64,000 nucleotides of DNA from Manis javanica (lineage: Eukaryota > Chordata > Mammalia > Pholidota > Manidae), in assembly GCF_040802235.1 (NCBI RefSeq), contig NC_133170.1:4417001-4481000 (forward strand), in the 5' to 3' direction. The notes beneath the pieces were generated by a model. It did no database searches and was not told the origin of the DNA. It worked only from the letters and a program-made list of their open reading frames with translations. The position numbers and the translations under genes are program-made. Below are positions 50,070 to 61,560 of this stretch, piece by piece (within the stretch, counting starts at the first letter, position 1; every line of letters starts with the position of its first letter).

Positions 50070-51728
50070 ATACCTATCCTCGAATGCTTCCAAAAAATTG
50101 AAGGTGAGGGAAGGCTTCCAAACTCATTTTACTAAGCCAGCATTACCAGCAATCCTGATACCAAAACAAGGACACCACTAAAAAAGAAAATTACAGGCCA
50201 GTGAATAACCCTGATGAACATATATGCTCATATCCTCAACAAAATATGAGCAAAGTGAATCCAATAATACATTGAAAGGATCATTTCCCATGATCAAGTG
50301 GGGTTTGTTACAGGGGTGCAAGAATGGTTCAGCCTCTACAAATGCTCCAACACGATACACCACGTTAACAAAGGATGAAAACTATGTAATCATCTCAATA
50401 GATGCAGAAAAAGTATTTCATGAAATTCAACATCCATTTTTAGTAAAGACCCTCAAGGAAATGGATATAAAGGTGCCATTTTTTTTTCAACAAAGTAAAG
50501 GTGATATATGAAAAACCCACAGCTAATATAATATTCAACAATGAAAACCTGGAAGTTTTCCTCTAAGATCAGGAACAAGACAAAGATGCCCACTGTGCCC
50601 ACTTCATAGTACGGGAGGTCCAAGCCACAGCAATGAGACAAGAAAAAGAAAAGGCATCCAAATTGGTAAGGAAAGAGTAAAATTGTCATTATTAGCAGAT
50701 GACATGATATTATATATATAGAAGACTCCACCAAAAAACTGTTAAACTAATAAACGGATTAAGTAAAATTGCAGGATACAAAATAATGTTCCAAAAATCT
50801 GGTGCATTTCTACACATTAATAATGAACTATCAGAAAGAGAAATCAATAAAACAATCCCATTTATAATTGCATCAAAAAGAATAAAGCACCTAGGAATAA
50901 TATAACCAAGGGGGTTAAAAACCTGTATTCTGAAAAATATAAGGCACAAATAAATGGAAAGATAGTCCATGCTCATAGATTGGAAGATTTAATATTGTTA
51001 AAATGTCCATATACCAAAGCAATTTGCAGATTCAAGGTAACCCTATCAATATATCAGTAGCATTTTTCACAGAACGAGAAAAAATAATTCCAAAATTTGT
51101 ATGGAATCACAAAAGACCCTGAATATCCAAAACAATCTTGACAAAGAACAAAGCTGAAGGTATCACAAGCCCTGGTTTTAAACTATACCACAAAGCTAGA
51201 GTAATCAAAACAGTATGGTTTAAAAAACATACAGACACACAGCCCAATGGAACAGAATGAAGAGTCCAGAAATAAAGTCAGTTAATTTATAGCAAAGGTG
51301 GCAAGAATATAGAGTGGGGAAAGGAAAGTCTCTTCCATAAATGGTATTGGGAAAACTGGACAGTTACATGGAAAAGAATGAAGCTGGATCACTATCTTAT
51401 GCCATACACAAAAATCAACTAAAAATGGATGAAAGACTTGGATGTAAGACATAAAAATCCTAGAATAAAACATAGGCAATTAGCTCCTTGGCATAGGTCT
51501 TCGTGATTTCTTTTTTGGGTCGGATTCCAAAGGCAAGGGAAAGAAAAGCAAGAATAAACAAATAGGACCGTATCAAACGAAAAAGCTTCTGCAGAGAGCA
51601 GGAAGCCACCCACAAAATGAAAAGGCCGCCTACTGAATGGGAGACATTTGAAATCATGCGTCTGATAAGGGGTTAATATCCCAAGTAGATAAAGAACTCT
51701 CTACCACTCAACACCCAAAAAAGCCAAG
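50070..51728 (+). repeat. L1 LINE ORF2 (reverse transcriptase) relic
   Basis: The longest L1 copy in the window, 5'- and 3'-truncated. It encodes broken reverse-transcriptase text, including a YVIISIDAEKVFHEIQHPFL-type block at about 50385-50445 and a degenerate YADD-like motif (LLADDM) near 50686-50703. Later ORF2 text (cttctgcagagagcagga) reaches about 51728, where the copy stops without a 3' tail. Several stops and frameshifts; not functional. Confidence 0.85.
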
Positions 51729-51815
51729 AACCCAGAACTGTGAAAGAATAAGTTTCTGTTGTTTAAGCCACTCGGTTTGGGGTATTTTGTGACAGCGGTT
51801 CCTAAGAAACTAACA
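51729..51815 (+). mobile_element. 3' end of a MaLR LTR
   Basis: Contains ccagaactgtgaaagaataa, gtttctgttgtttaagccac and tcggtttggggtattttgtg, directly abutting the truncated L1. Confidence 0.75.
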
Positions 51816-52599
51816 GGAGGAGGAACACAGAACAGCGTGGCGGGGAAGCCTGAAGCGCTGCTCCCCTTCCAGCTCCCCCGAGGTGGAGGACGGAGGCTCC
51901 CACTGGGCGATCCCAGTGGGACAAGATGGGTAGAACAGGGCAGAGCAGAGACTTCTCTTTCTTTCCCGCGTTCCTCCTTCTACCAACAGGTCTGATAAAA
52001 CTTGCAAAGTCTTAGCCCTGAGTGTCCCTGGAGCAGAGAACTGGGTAGTTCAGCCGTGGGCCTGCGCGATCTCCAAAACTGGTCAGAATGAGACGGTAAT
52101 TATTTAGCTCTACACACACGGGACACCCCCAGTCAAAAATTTTGTTTTCTTTTCTACACCCCATTTCAAAATACACTCACCCGTTCGTCTTAAACTGCTC
52201 ACCGGAGATCGATTATGAACTCGAGTAGCTTCGGCTCCGCTTTTTAAAATGAACCTTCTGCTCCTTATTAAACCCCCAGAAAGAAAATGAAGCCCCAAAG
52301 TAAAGTCTCCTTCCGTTTGTAAATTTAAGTTAAAAAAAAAAAATTAAAGCTCGATTCTGTTTTCCATCCTTTCCGTTTTCTCCTCGCTCTCAGAAGAGGG
52401 GTCCCTCGCGGTGGGTCGGCCTCTTCAGTCCCTTGGGGGCTGGCTTAACCCCTCCCAGACCTTCCATGTGTCCCACTGTGAGAAGACAACTCTCAACAGG
52501 GTTTTGGATCCGGGTTCCTTCAAGGAAGTCATTCTAGTTTTTCCGAGAGATCTTCCTTGCCTCTTGCATTGTTATTATCAGTGTTGTGATTTTAAATAA
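51816..52599. other. Intergenic sequence, locally CpG-containing
   Basis: Positions 51830-52250 have moderate GC and several CpG, but no recognisable exon or conserved protein on either strand. Confidence 0.5.
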
Positions 52600-52835
52600 C
52601 ATTATAATAATAGTTCATATCATAGAGCACTTCCTATGTGCTTAGATACTATTCTAAGGTCTTTATCCATTTTCTCTCCCTTAATCCCTTCAACGATCCT
52701 ATGAGATCACATCCTTATTATTCCTGTTTTATAGATAAGGAAGTGGAGGCACAGAGACTTAAAAAATAATGAAACAGCTGAAATTTAAACCCTAGCAATG
52801 TGGCTCCAGAGGACGCAGTCTTAACCACAGCAATA
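52600..52835 (-). repeat. MIR SINE, inverted
   Basis: Good reverse-complement MIR: gagcacttcctatgtgctta, ctcccttaatcccttcaacg, ttcctgttttatagataagg, aagtggaggcacagagactt, ggctccagaggacgcagtct. Confidence 0.85.
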
Positions 52836-53129
52836 ATATTGTCTTTATAAACCTTGTTTGATTGTTGTAGGGATGTACTTTTTAATATAGGTGCAAATAA
52901 AATTGGCCTCCTTCTCTGAGCACCATTCTTTAAAACAAGACATTAGTTATGTCATTATCTTTCCCTTTTCTCCTAGCTTGACACCTGAACTCCCTGCATT
53001 TCTCCTAAGGAATGTTTGTGCCTCTATCTGCAAACATTCCCGCATGACTGTTTCATTTTGCTACTGTTTCTAGAATGGCTGCTAGTCTTTCCTATCTGAC
53101 TTGTCTTTGACATTGCTTCCATGAGATAC

Positions 53130-53132
<3 letters not shown>

Positions 53133-53182
<50 letters not shown>

Positions 53183-53211
53183 CATACATATGAATATAAA
53201 TATATATATTC
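53133..53211. repeat. TG/TA microsatellite
   Basis: An uninterrupted TG run of about 43 bp, then a TATA- and CATA-rich stretch to about 53211. Confidence 0.95.
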
Positions 53212-54184
53212 ATATAAAAGTATTATCTAAGTGATCTAAAGGAATAATGATCAAAAATTTCAGTTATTAAGCAACATCACTTTATATTTTTAATGCAGGA
53301 ATTTCAACTACTTCTTTTTATTTCATATTCCTCTTACAATGGCTTTTTAAAAAGGCACCTAAAACCTCTTGAGAGTTCATTTATCTTCTTTGTGGGAAAT
53401 CCAAGTAAGAAAGTATATTTGCCCAGTAGGCTATTAACAAATAACTTACATAGGTATGTACTATTTCTTAGATCAAAGAAATTCTTTCAAATATTTTTGT
53501 ACAAATGTCTCTTTAAAAGAAAAGCCTATGAGCTTCGTTACAAAACTAACGTTGGTCGTTGCCCAAGTCCTTTCAAAAACCACCAAGTCCTGGCAGATGG
53601 CCTGTATTCTGCTATTTCCTTAGGCACCCAAGTATACAAGGCTGTTTTCTTAATTGGGAAGAAGCAGACAGAAGGAGCCTAATTTCAAGGTCGAGTTTCT
53701 TCTTACACCTCCGCAGTTATTTGTAAGGAAATGTGCACAAGTCTCAGTCATGCGATTACATCTCATAGTAGGTTTATTGCAGACATGCCAAGTCTGTCCA
53801 CTGTGCAGTAAGTCAAAACTCTTATGGCAGTTGCCTTCTGAAGTAATTTTTTGTTAGCAGTTTAAAATCATCTAAGAAAACCTAAACTAACAAAATAATT
53901 GTGGGGTGAGATTACACAACCTATAATTTTCTCTAGAGCCTGGAGTAAAACTGTGCTTTCCCTTTTAAGTGAAAATTCTATTTCTCTTTCACTCACAGTT
54001 GAGTTGGGTTTTTCCATAATACGCTTTGCCCAGAGAGAAATAATGAAGCAATTACATTATGATGTAAAAAACTAATATCCTAAACTTCTAGAATTTACTG
54101 TCTGGTTACCAGAATTGGATTTTTAGTTTTTCCCTTCAATTCCTGATTTAATGAGCCCCATTTTCTGTACAGTTATTTAATTGC
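53212..54184. other. Intergenic sequence
   Basis: A plus-strand open frame of 129 codons (53293-53682) is present but resembles no protein I know, in AT-rich DNA. Nothing else recognised. Confidence 0.5.
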
Positions 54185-54600
54185 AGCATAATGGATAAGG
54201 TCAAAATGTAGTAACTTAAAACAATAAACATTTATGAGCATCAGAGTTTTTATGGGTCAGGGAACTTGGGAACAGGTTAGATGGGCAGTTCTGGCCTGGG
54301 GTCTCTTATGAGCCTGCGCTCAGGGATGGCGGGGGATACAGTCATCTGAGGACTTCGCTGGGCTGGAGGTGCCACTTCCAAGGTGGCTGGGTCACGTGGC
54401 CACCATACTGTAGCTTTTGGTCAGGAGGCCTCAGCTTGTCCCCATGGGAGCCTATTCACAGACTTCCTGAGTGTCCCCGTGACATAGAAGGTGCCTGGCT
54501 TCTGCAGAACAATTAATCCGTGAGAGAGTGTGGTCATATCCACAGCGTCTCTTATGATCCGAACTGAGAAGCCACACACTGTCCCCTCGACCCCCATTCT
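54185..54600 (+). repeat. Old interspersed repeat, family not assigned
   Basis: Begins with agtaacttaaaacaataaac and continues with tatgggtcagggaacttggg, cagtcatctgaggacttcgc and tggctgggtcacgtgg. This is the order of a common mammalian repeat that I recognise by sight but cannot name. Confidence 0.5.
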
Positions 54601-54964
54601 AGCTGTTAGAAGCCAGTCTTTAAGTCAGGCTCACATTCCAGGCAAGGGCAGTTGGGTTTCACCTCTTGCAGAGATGTGTGTCCAAAATGTGCAGACATGC
54701 TTTTTAAACCACTTCAGTATCATTTACCTTTTCCTTACTTCTTATAAAGAAATTGAATATAAACCTAAAATCCTAGTAATAGACAATTTATCCCATCCTT
54801 AACTATTTCTCTAAATTTACTTAATTTACTTAACAACCCTGTATAACCCTGAAAACAATCTTTCTCATAATTTTACTTCTATTCCACATGTGAGCCTGTT
54901 TCACTGTCACTAAAATAGTGACATGCTTTGATGAACTAGAATCTGAGATCTTTACTGGGCTTTG

Positions 54965-55080
54965 AGGTTTGGGGCTTTTTGTTGTTATTGTGTTTGTCCG
55001 TTATCTCTATATCCTCAGAGGTGGCATTGTGTCTGTAACCTGGTCAGCACTCAATAAATGTTTGGTGAATGAACAAATGA
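54965..55080 (+). repeat. L2 LINE 3' end
   Basis: Contains tctctatatcctcagaggtg, gtcagcactcaataaatgtt and tggtgaatgaacaaatga. Confidence 0.7.
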
Positions 55081-56699
55081 AGCATCTATATGCCTTTCCT
55101 TTGTTCAGGTTTCTTGGATCTAGCCTTTCCCATCCCATTCATAAAGTAAAATCAGGGATTTTATAAAACCATATTTCATACTTTGAAAAGTTATGGCAAA
55201 AAATCTATGTGGCAAATAATTCTCATAAGAGAAGAGAGTAAATTTTGAACCAAATGAAATTACTAAGGAGATAAAAGTATCGACCTGTGTATCTATCTGC
55301 TGCTTGTCCCTCTCTCCCCCTTCTTCTGTCCCTCTCAGAAAACAATGTAAAAGAAACTTTCAAAAGAATGAAGCCCCACAGTGCTGATAAATGGGGGGGT
55401 AGTGCAGGGGTGTCATCAGCCCAGGTACCAACTTTCACTTGGGGTGTACAGAGGGAATTGAAAGCTTATACAGAAAAACACAGGACAAAAAGAGTTGTTT
55501 TGGTGGTTGCAAGAGTTGGGGCTAGTTAACCAGAGAAGTATAATACACTGCAGTGCCATCCATACTGAGGCCGCCTTGGAATTAGTGGTCATGAAATTAA
55601 AGTGACAACGCTCAGAATCACGTGATTTTCTCCAGCCACATTCAGCTGCTTGGGGAAAAGCAATGAATAGAAACAGAATTCAGTCTGAACTGTAGTTAGG
55701 GTTTTGCCAAAAGTAACCGGAGAGAAAGCAAGACAAGGGATATGATAGACTATGGAATCTAAAATGGGAAATAAATGAGGATAAGACAAATTATGGGCGG
55801 TATAAAGGTGGTAGAATCAATGGAGTGGAGATCCGTTGGGTGTGAGGACTTTTAGCTGGAAAGACAGGGGCAGAGGGAGAGCGGGGTGTCTGAGATGACG
55901 ATACGGAAGCATTGCTGACGACAATGTCCAAGCTCAGACCGTGGAAGTGAAGTGGGTGATTGGCATGAGGCGAAGCACATGACTATTGGGGAAAAGGTGA
56001 GAGAACTTGGAGGCCGGAGTTCTCATGAGTATGCTGTCAGACAAGTTTTTAAAAAGTTACTTAAACCTAGGACTCTCTAGTCATGCAGATTATCAGTCAG
56101 ATCTGAGCAAAAATTAGATTTTTTTTTTTTAGATGCAAAAACTTAGAGGACATACCACCCATACACCATAAGTGAATGCACTGGACTATAGAAAATAAAA
56201 TATATAACCCAAAACAAGACAAAGTGGCGTCTAAAAAAATGCCAGCACCTCAAAAGGGGTGGAAAACGCTAGAAAATTCTATAAGAGGATCCATTTTATT
56301 CAGACACTCGATGGTTTTCCTTCAAATGGCAAAATGTAAATGACAGGATGTCCTTCCTCCTGTCACACTCCATTATGAGTTCCACAGTGAATTAATTTTT
56401 CCAGGCTCTTCACATAAGTCAATTATACAAATGGAAGCCAAGCAAGCATTGCTTAGAAAGTGAGCGCATGAGTGATAGTAAAAAAGATAATCATGATAAT
56501 CTTGGCAGTGTAAAATAGTATAACTAAAGGTCAGTCAAAGAAGCACCCCAGAAGGAAGGGCAAGGTGCGTTCCCTCCTGTCTCATGGCACGACTTGGTTG
56601 ATCTTGCATAAACTATATAAATAGGGACTCAAGTGCACTGTTTCGAGGAGGACTAATTAGGAAAGTGGAAGTGCAAGTGACCTAAATTCCTCCTACCTT
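55081..56699. other. Intergenic sequence
   Basis: No gene recognised. The part from about 56130 onward may belong to the decayed L1 whose 3' end is at 56700-56930. Confidence 0.5.
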
Positions 56700-56930
56700 G
56701 TAGCAGAGAAATGCAGCAAGGAATTGACATAAATAGTCACCATATATGGGTATGAATGGAACCACAAGGAGAGCAAAACAAACTGTTGAAAGAAGTTGCC
56801 TCTGGGAAATGAAACTAAGCCTGGCAGGGAAAAGGAAATACTAGTCTTTATTTTCTGCCTTTTGAATTTTGACTTAAAAGAAAATTAACTTTGAAAAATG
56901 CATCATTTCTATATTTTAAAAAGCTTAGTT
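56700..56930 (+). repeat. L1 LINE 3' end relic
   Basis: Pattern of an old L1 3' end: aagaagttgcctctgggaaa, then tttattttctgccttttgaa and an A-rich end. Confidence 0.5.
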
Positions 56931-58978
56931 CTAAAGGAATCTGGAGACTGGAGGAAGGCATGGAGTGGAGAGAAAGCCATGCACAATTAAGTTCAAATCT
57001 ATCTGTGTGTGTGTCATCTTAGTACAGAGGTAATTGTAAATTTGCTTAGATTTATAAAGATTTAAATTATGTTATCCTATACAGACAATAATGAATAAAT
57101 ATCACCACTTTTTAACTTAAAAATTACCTGCTGATCTCATTTTCACCTCTTTCATCATTGTTGGTAGGGTTAAGGCATCCTCTTTCTAAAAGGAAGATGG
57201 TAAGGGAGGGAAAGAGGAGAGAGAGAAACTCAAAGGACAAGTGTAAGTTTGAAAGGAGCAGATTTGAGAGTTAGTCATGCAGAAAAGAAGCAAAATAAGC
57301 CAGAAAGAGTTATCTATGGCCATAAATAACTAAGCTTGTATTTGAAAGAGCTTAGCTATCAATTTTTCTATTCACATATTTCAGTGGGACATCCATAAAC
57401 AGATTTACCAAACACTACCGAATATACAGGTTTTGTTTATTAGATGATTCTTCACATTGTATTTACTATATTCTGGGTAATTCAATAGGTGTAACAAAAT
57501 TGATTATACTAATGTAATGGTTCAAATGAAAGATCGCTGATAATTAGTAAAATCATCAAAATTTTGACTAAATGTATTTAGTGCTAGTGGTCCACAGCTC
57601 TAATTTGGAGCAATTTATTTGCTCTTTTGAATTCTGTCCACATAGGGGGAAAGGCAGGAAACAGTTTTTTTCCCTTTGGTCTTGATCCTGTACCACCCCC
57701 TTCCTTTCTCTTTTTGTTAATTCTTGTAATTGTATCATCAGTTCAAGACCAGGGTTACATTTGAGTAAAATAGCCAACATGAAAAAGTTATAAAATGGAT
57801 AAAATAAATAGAAATATTTTTCCTTTATTTGATTTACATGTGCATGCTCCTCCTCCTTCCATGTGACAGCTTTAAAAAAAAATAACTTCCTTCTCACTAA
57901 AATGAGATAATTCTTTTATAAAGCATGATTTAAAAGTATGTATGATCATTTGCATAATTTGTCTTATATTACAAATTCAGCCTTTTATCTTCCTATTCTT
58001 AAAGTAAACATATTTGTTTCCTTAAAGAGACCTTAGCTCTTTACGTTTTGGTCATTTTCCAAATATTATTTATTCATTCATATAGTAGAAATCTAGAAAG
58101 AATGATTAGCTGCTCCCCAGTCACTGTCTTCACGTGAAAAATGCTGACATCACAAGCAGAAAGAAACCAGGTAAGAATACCTGGTGGCCACTTCATCTGA
58201 GGTTAATTTAGAATATGTGAACTGTATGGGAAGAGAAAATAATGCATTAAATTGTTGTCCTACAGCAAATTTATTTTAGTGTTCATGCATATTTATTTTT
58301 AAAAGACAATTTTATATTCTTTAATTAGTGGAAAGACTGAGAGTTTAATTTTATATTTTAATACCAATGTTTTGTGTTTGCCTTTATCAACACAAAGTTC
58401 CATCAGTTTAGCTTGTGACACAGGGGAGACGGATGTAAAGTAAGATTTCCAAGTAGGAAGTAAACATGTGATCTATGGCAAAGAAAAAAAAGCGCAAAAT
58501 ATTTTGGAATAAAATGGGAAGGTGCCAACGATTACTGAGCAATTACCTTAAGCTATTTAGTAGATATTTTTCAGTTTTGTAAGGGAAGCCCTGACCTTTC
58601 TCTGGATGAAACATGGAGTAAAGTAAAATCACTGGCATTATCGGTTAAAAATAATGATAAACTAGTAACGTGAAGGAAGCCTCACACGATTGCCCTTTAA
58701 CATGCCAATGACAGTGCAGAAAAGCAACTGAAAACAAGAACTGAAAGCTGACATTGGACCCCTTTGTGCTGGAATCATGAACTGACTGGGCTGCTAAAGA
58801 TAATAAGGCTGGTAGCAAAGGATAAGGAGAAAATGATTCAAATTTTGCCTCATAGATAGGCTCCGTTTGATTTAAGAATGAGTGAGATAATTTGAAAAAA
58901 GTCCAGAAAGTGTTCATACCTGCTCCTCTGTGTGTGGGATCAGCAAACCCTACTTCCTGGTGCTGCCCTATGACACCG
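56931..58978. other. Intergenic sequence
   Basis: AT-rich. No gene or confident repeat recognised. Confidence 0.55.
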
Positions 58979-58993
58979 CCGCCAGGGGGCACC
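58979..58993 (+). promoter_or_regulatory. CTCF-like binding motif (plus orientation)
   Basis: CCGCCAGGGGGCACC on the plus strand matches the CTCF core pattern with one deviation (G for A at position 3). It sits in a short GC-rich island inside AT-rich DNA, about 35.6 kb upstream of the LRRK2 start codon. Confidence 0.6.
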
Positions 58994-59454
58994 CCAGCTC
59001 CTCCCTGTTGGTGTCCTGCCTGTGCACAAAGGCAGAAATTCCCAGCGTGGAAGGCAGCGGCTGGTGGTAGCTCTTGGACTTAAAGAGTGTAATTTCTAAA
59101 AGTCAAGAGTTATGGTCAGAGATGCAGAAGAAAAAAAAAAGTCTGGAGATAAAACCTCTTCATGTACCCAATTAATTCAAATCAGTAAGGTGAGGGGAGA
59201 AAACTGCTGCCGAAGACAATGGAAACATTTCATGGAAGCCAGCAAGAAACTGGGAATGAGGCAGATCAGAGCATATCTGTCTGCAATTCTGCTAGAAATT
59301 TGGAAAGTTTACCATGAGTGCGACTTCCCTGTTTATTTTCTGGTTTATTAACAAACACTAAGACTTAGGACTGAATCTCTGTGTGGGAATTAGTAAGGCA
59401 CACAAAAAAATACTGGACATGTGAGTGAAGGGGGAATAAGTTTTGCTATATGGG
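58994..59454. other. Intergenic sequence
   Basis: The 80 bp after the CTCF-like motif remain GC-rich; the rest is unremarkable. No gene recognised. Confidence 0.5.
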
Positions 59455-59900
59455 AGCGATAAGGAAATCCTGCTATTTGCAACGATAGGGATGGACCTTC
59501 AGGGTATTATGCTAAGTGAAATAAGTAAGACAAAGACAAATATCATAATCTCTCACTTATATGTGGAATAAGAAAGCAAAAAGCACCCAGACTCATAGAT
59601 ATAGAGCACAGATTGGTGGTTGTCAGAGGAATTAAGTGGGAGAGGGTGAAATGGTTAAAGGTGATCGAACACAGACTTCGAGTTACAAGAGAAATCAGTC
59701 ACTGGGATGCAACGTACAGCATGGTGACTGCAGTTAATACCATAATGCGTATTTGAAAGCTGCTAAGAGAGATCTTAAAGTCCTCGTGGAAAGAAAGAAT
59801 ATGACGACTGCACGTGATCGTCTTGCACCATCATGCTGTACCCCTGAAACTAACACAATGCCACATGTCAATTACATCTCAACAAAAAAAGAAAGGAAAA
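59455..59900 (+). repeat. L1 LINE 3' region
   Basis: Clear L1 3' sequence: atttgcaacgatagggatgg, tatgctaagtgaaataagta, actcatagatatagagcaca, acagcatggtgactgcagtt, gtacccctgaaactaacaca and an A-rich tail. Confidence 0.88.
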
Positions 59901-60129
59901 GTGATAACTAGAACGACTAGAAGAAGAGTATTTCTAAAAATATGAGATCCTGGAGAAAATTGCAATACACTGTTATTATCAATAAAAGAGTCTTGACTTC
60001 TGTGAAAAAAGGAGTCAGAGAAAAATATTACAGAAACCGAAAAGCAGCACTATGAGGTGAAGAAATAATAGAGTGAGAAGGAAGGGGATGGTGAATGCAG
60101 TAAGGTGCAGAGGGAAATGCGGAGTGAAG

Positions 60130-60545
60130 CACTGAATTGCTGTGTCTTCCTCAAAATCATATGTGAAAGCCCCAACCCCCAGTGTGGCTCTGTGTGGAGA
60201 TGGGGCCTCTCAGAAAGTGATTAAGGTTAACTGAGGTCATATGCACGGGTCCTGATCCGGTAAGATTAGTGTCCTTATAAGAAGAGACAGCAGAGAGTTC
60301 AGTGTGTGTGTGCGTCTGCGTGTCTGTATGTGTGTGTGTGTGTGTGCGTGTGTGTGTGTGTAAAGAAAGGCCATGTGGAGACACAGGGAGGAGGCTGTCA
60401 GCCAGAGTGACCCATCTCATCAGATATAAACCATGCTGGCACCTTGACCTTGGGCTTCTAGCCTCCAGAACTGTGGGAAAATAATTTCTGTTGATGAGGC
60501 CACCCAGGCTGTGGTATTTTGCTACAGAAGCTCAAGTAAACCGTC
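60130..60545 (+). mobile_element. MaLR LTR carrying a TG microsatellite
   Basis: MLT1/MST-like order: aatcatatgtgaaagcccca, gatggggcctctcagaaagt, agtgtccttataagaagaga, a TG tract, aaggccatgtggagacacag, ctagcctccagaactgtggg and cacccaggctgtggtatttt. Confidence 0.85.
60302..60361. repeat. TG microsatellite inside the MaLR LTR
   Basis: About 60 bp of TG repeat with a few CG and CT interruptions, lying between the two halves of the LTR. Confidence 0.93.
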
Positions 60546-60714
60546 TGCTGAGATTAGAAAGTTTCCTCAATGAAGCCCAGGATATAATGACCAAATTAAA
60601 ATCTGCACTGGAGGCTAGAAATGCCCAGATGCATGTTGAGGAACATGTGATCGGTGTCATAGAGCGCGTTTGTCACACTCCAGGGTACCTGGGAGCTACC
60701 TGAGCTCCTTGCCC

Positions 60715-60805
60715 CAGTGCAGATTTTGACAGTGGGTCTGAGGTCTGAGACTGCATTCCTACCAAACCCCATGGCCACTGGTCTGAGCATCACGCGGGGT
60801 GGACA
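60715..60805 (+). mobile_element. MER5-like fragment
   Basis: Contains acagtgggtctgaggtctga and gactgcattcctaccaaacc followed by ccactggtctgagcatcacg, as in part of a MER5 element. Confidence 0.5.
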
Positions 60806-61214
60806 TGGCTGTTGAGAACAAACTTGAGGAGTGCAGAAGATGAGAGATGTGGTGACAGTGAGCCTACAGATGTTCTTGTTTGTAAAGGACAGATCAGCAG
60901 AGTGATTAATGTACAAGTGGAGATACTTTTGCTGAGGTGCAGAGAACTGAGAGCTCAGGAAAACGGTTCTGTGTCTCTCGGCACGAGATTCAGTGAAATG
61001 CTCTGAGCCTGTCCTGGCAAAGTAAAGGAAATCAAAGCAGAACAAACACAAACACGACCAAAAAGAAAGAAAAAATGACAACTTGCATAACCAGAAAGAA
61101 GAAAGAGAAAAGAAGAGGCTGATTTCAAAGTGAAACATAAAAATATGCGGGTCTCCAAACTCTCCACAATTTCCCTTAGCAAGAGAAATATCATAAATTT
61201 GCTCATAACAGGAG
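60806..61214. other. Intergenic sequence
   Basis: No gene or repeat recognised. A 180-codon minus-strand frame (60596-61138) overlaps it, is rich in Phe/Leu/Ser from A-rich plus-strand sequence, and has no recognisable similarity. Confidence 0.5.
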
Positions 61215-61560
61215 AAAATGCAAACAGTCTAAATGCCTGATAATTTGTTTTAAAAAATGTGGTATATTCCTGAAGTAGGAATTACAATTAAGATTACATG
61301 GCAGAAGAACATGTAATAACATCAAAAATATTCACAACATGTTTTAAAATGAAAAAGGAAGGTTGCAAAATGGGTGATTCTGCCCCTATAAAAAGCCATT
61401 AATGATCATGTGAATATGTGCACAGGAAAACCTGGAAGGATAAACTCCTGCCCTCTGCTGTGGGGTTCCAGGGGTCCCTAACTTTCTTCTTTTACTGGTA
61501 TTTCCTAAGTTCTCTACAGTCAAGATAAAATGGGTCTATAAAAAATGTCCAAAAAACACA
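61215..61560 (+). repeat. L1 LINE 3' end relic
   Basis: Old L1 3' pattern: gcaaacagtctaaatgcctg, atgtggtatattcctgaagt, gaataTGTGCACAGGAAAAC-type segment and ttctttactggtatttcc-like end. Confidence 0.55.

Noticed and set aside
50224-50511. A 95-codon plus-strand frame with reverse-transcriptase similarity
   Set aside because: It is part of a broken L1 ORF2, not a gene.
53293-53682. A 129-codon plus-strand frame
   Set aside because: Low-complexity Phe/Leu/Lys-rich translation of AT-rich DNA without recognisable similarity.
60596-61138. A 180-codon minus-strand frame
   Set aside because: Translation of the reverse of A-rich sequence, overlapping repeat fragments; no protein similarity recognised.
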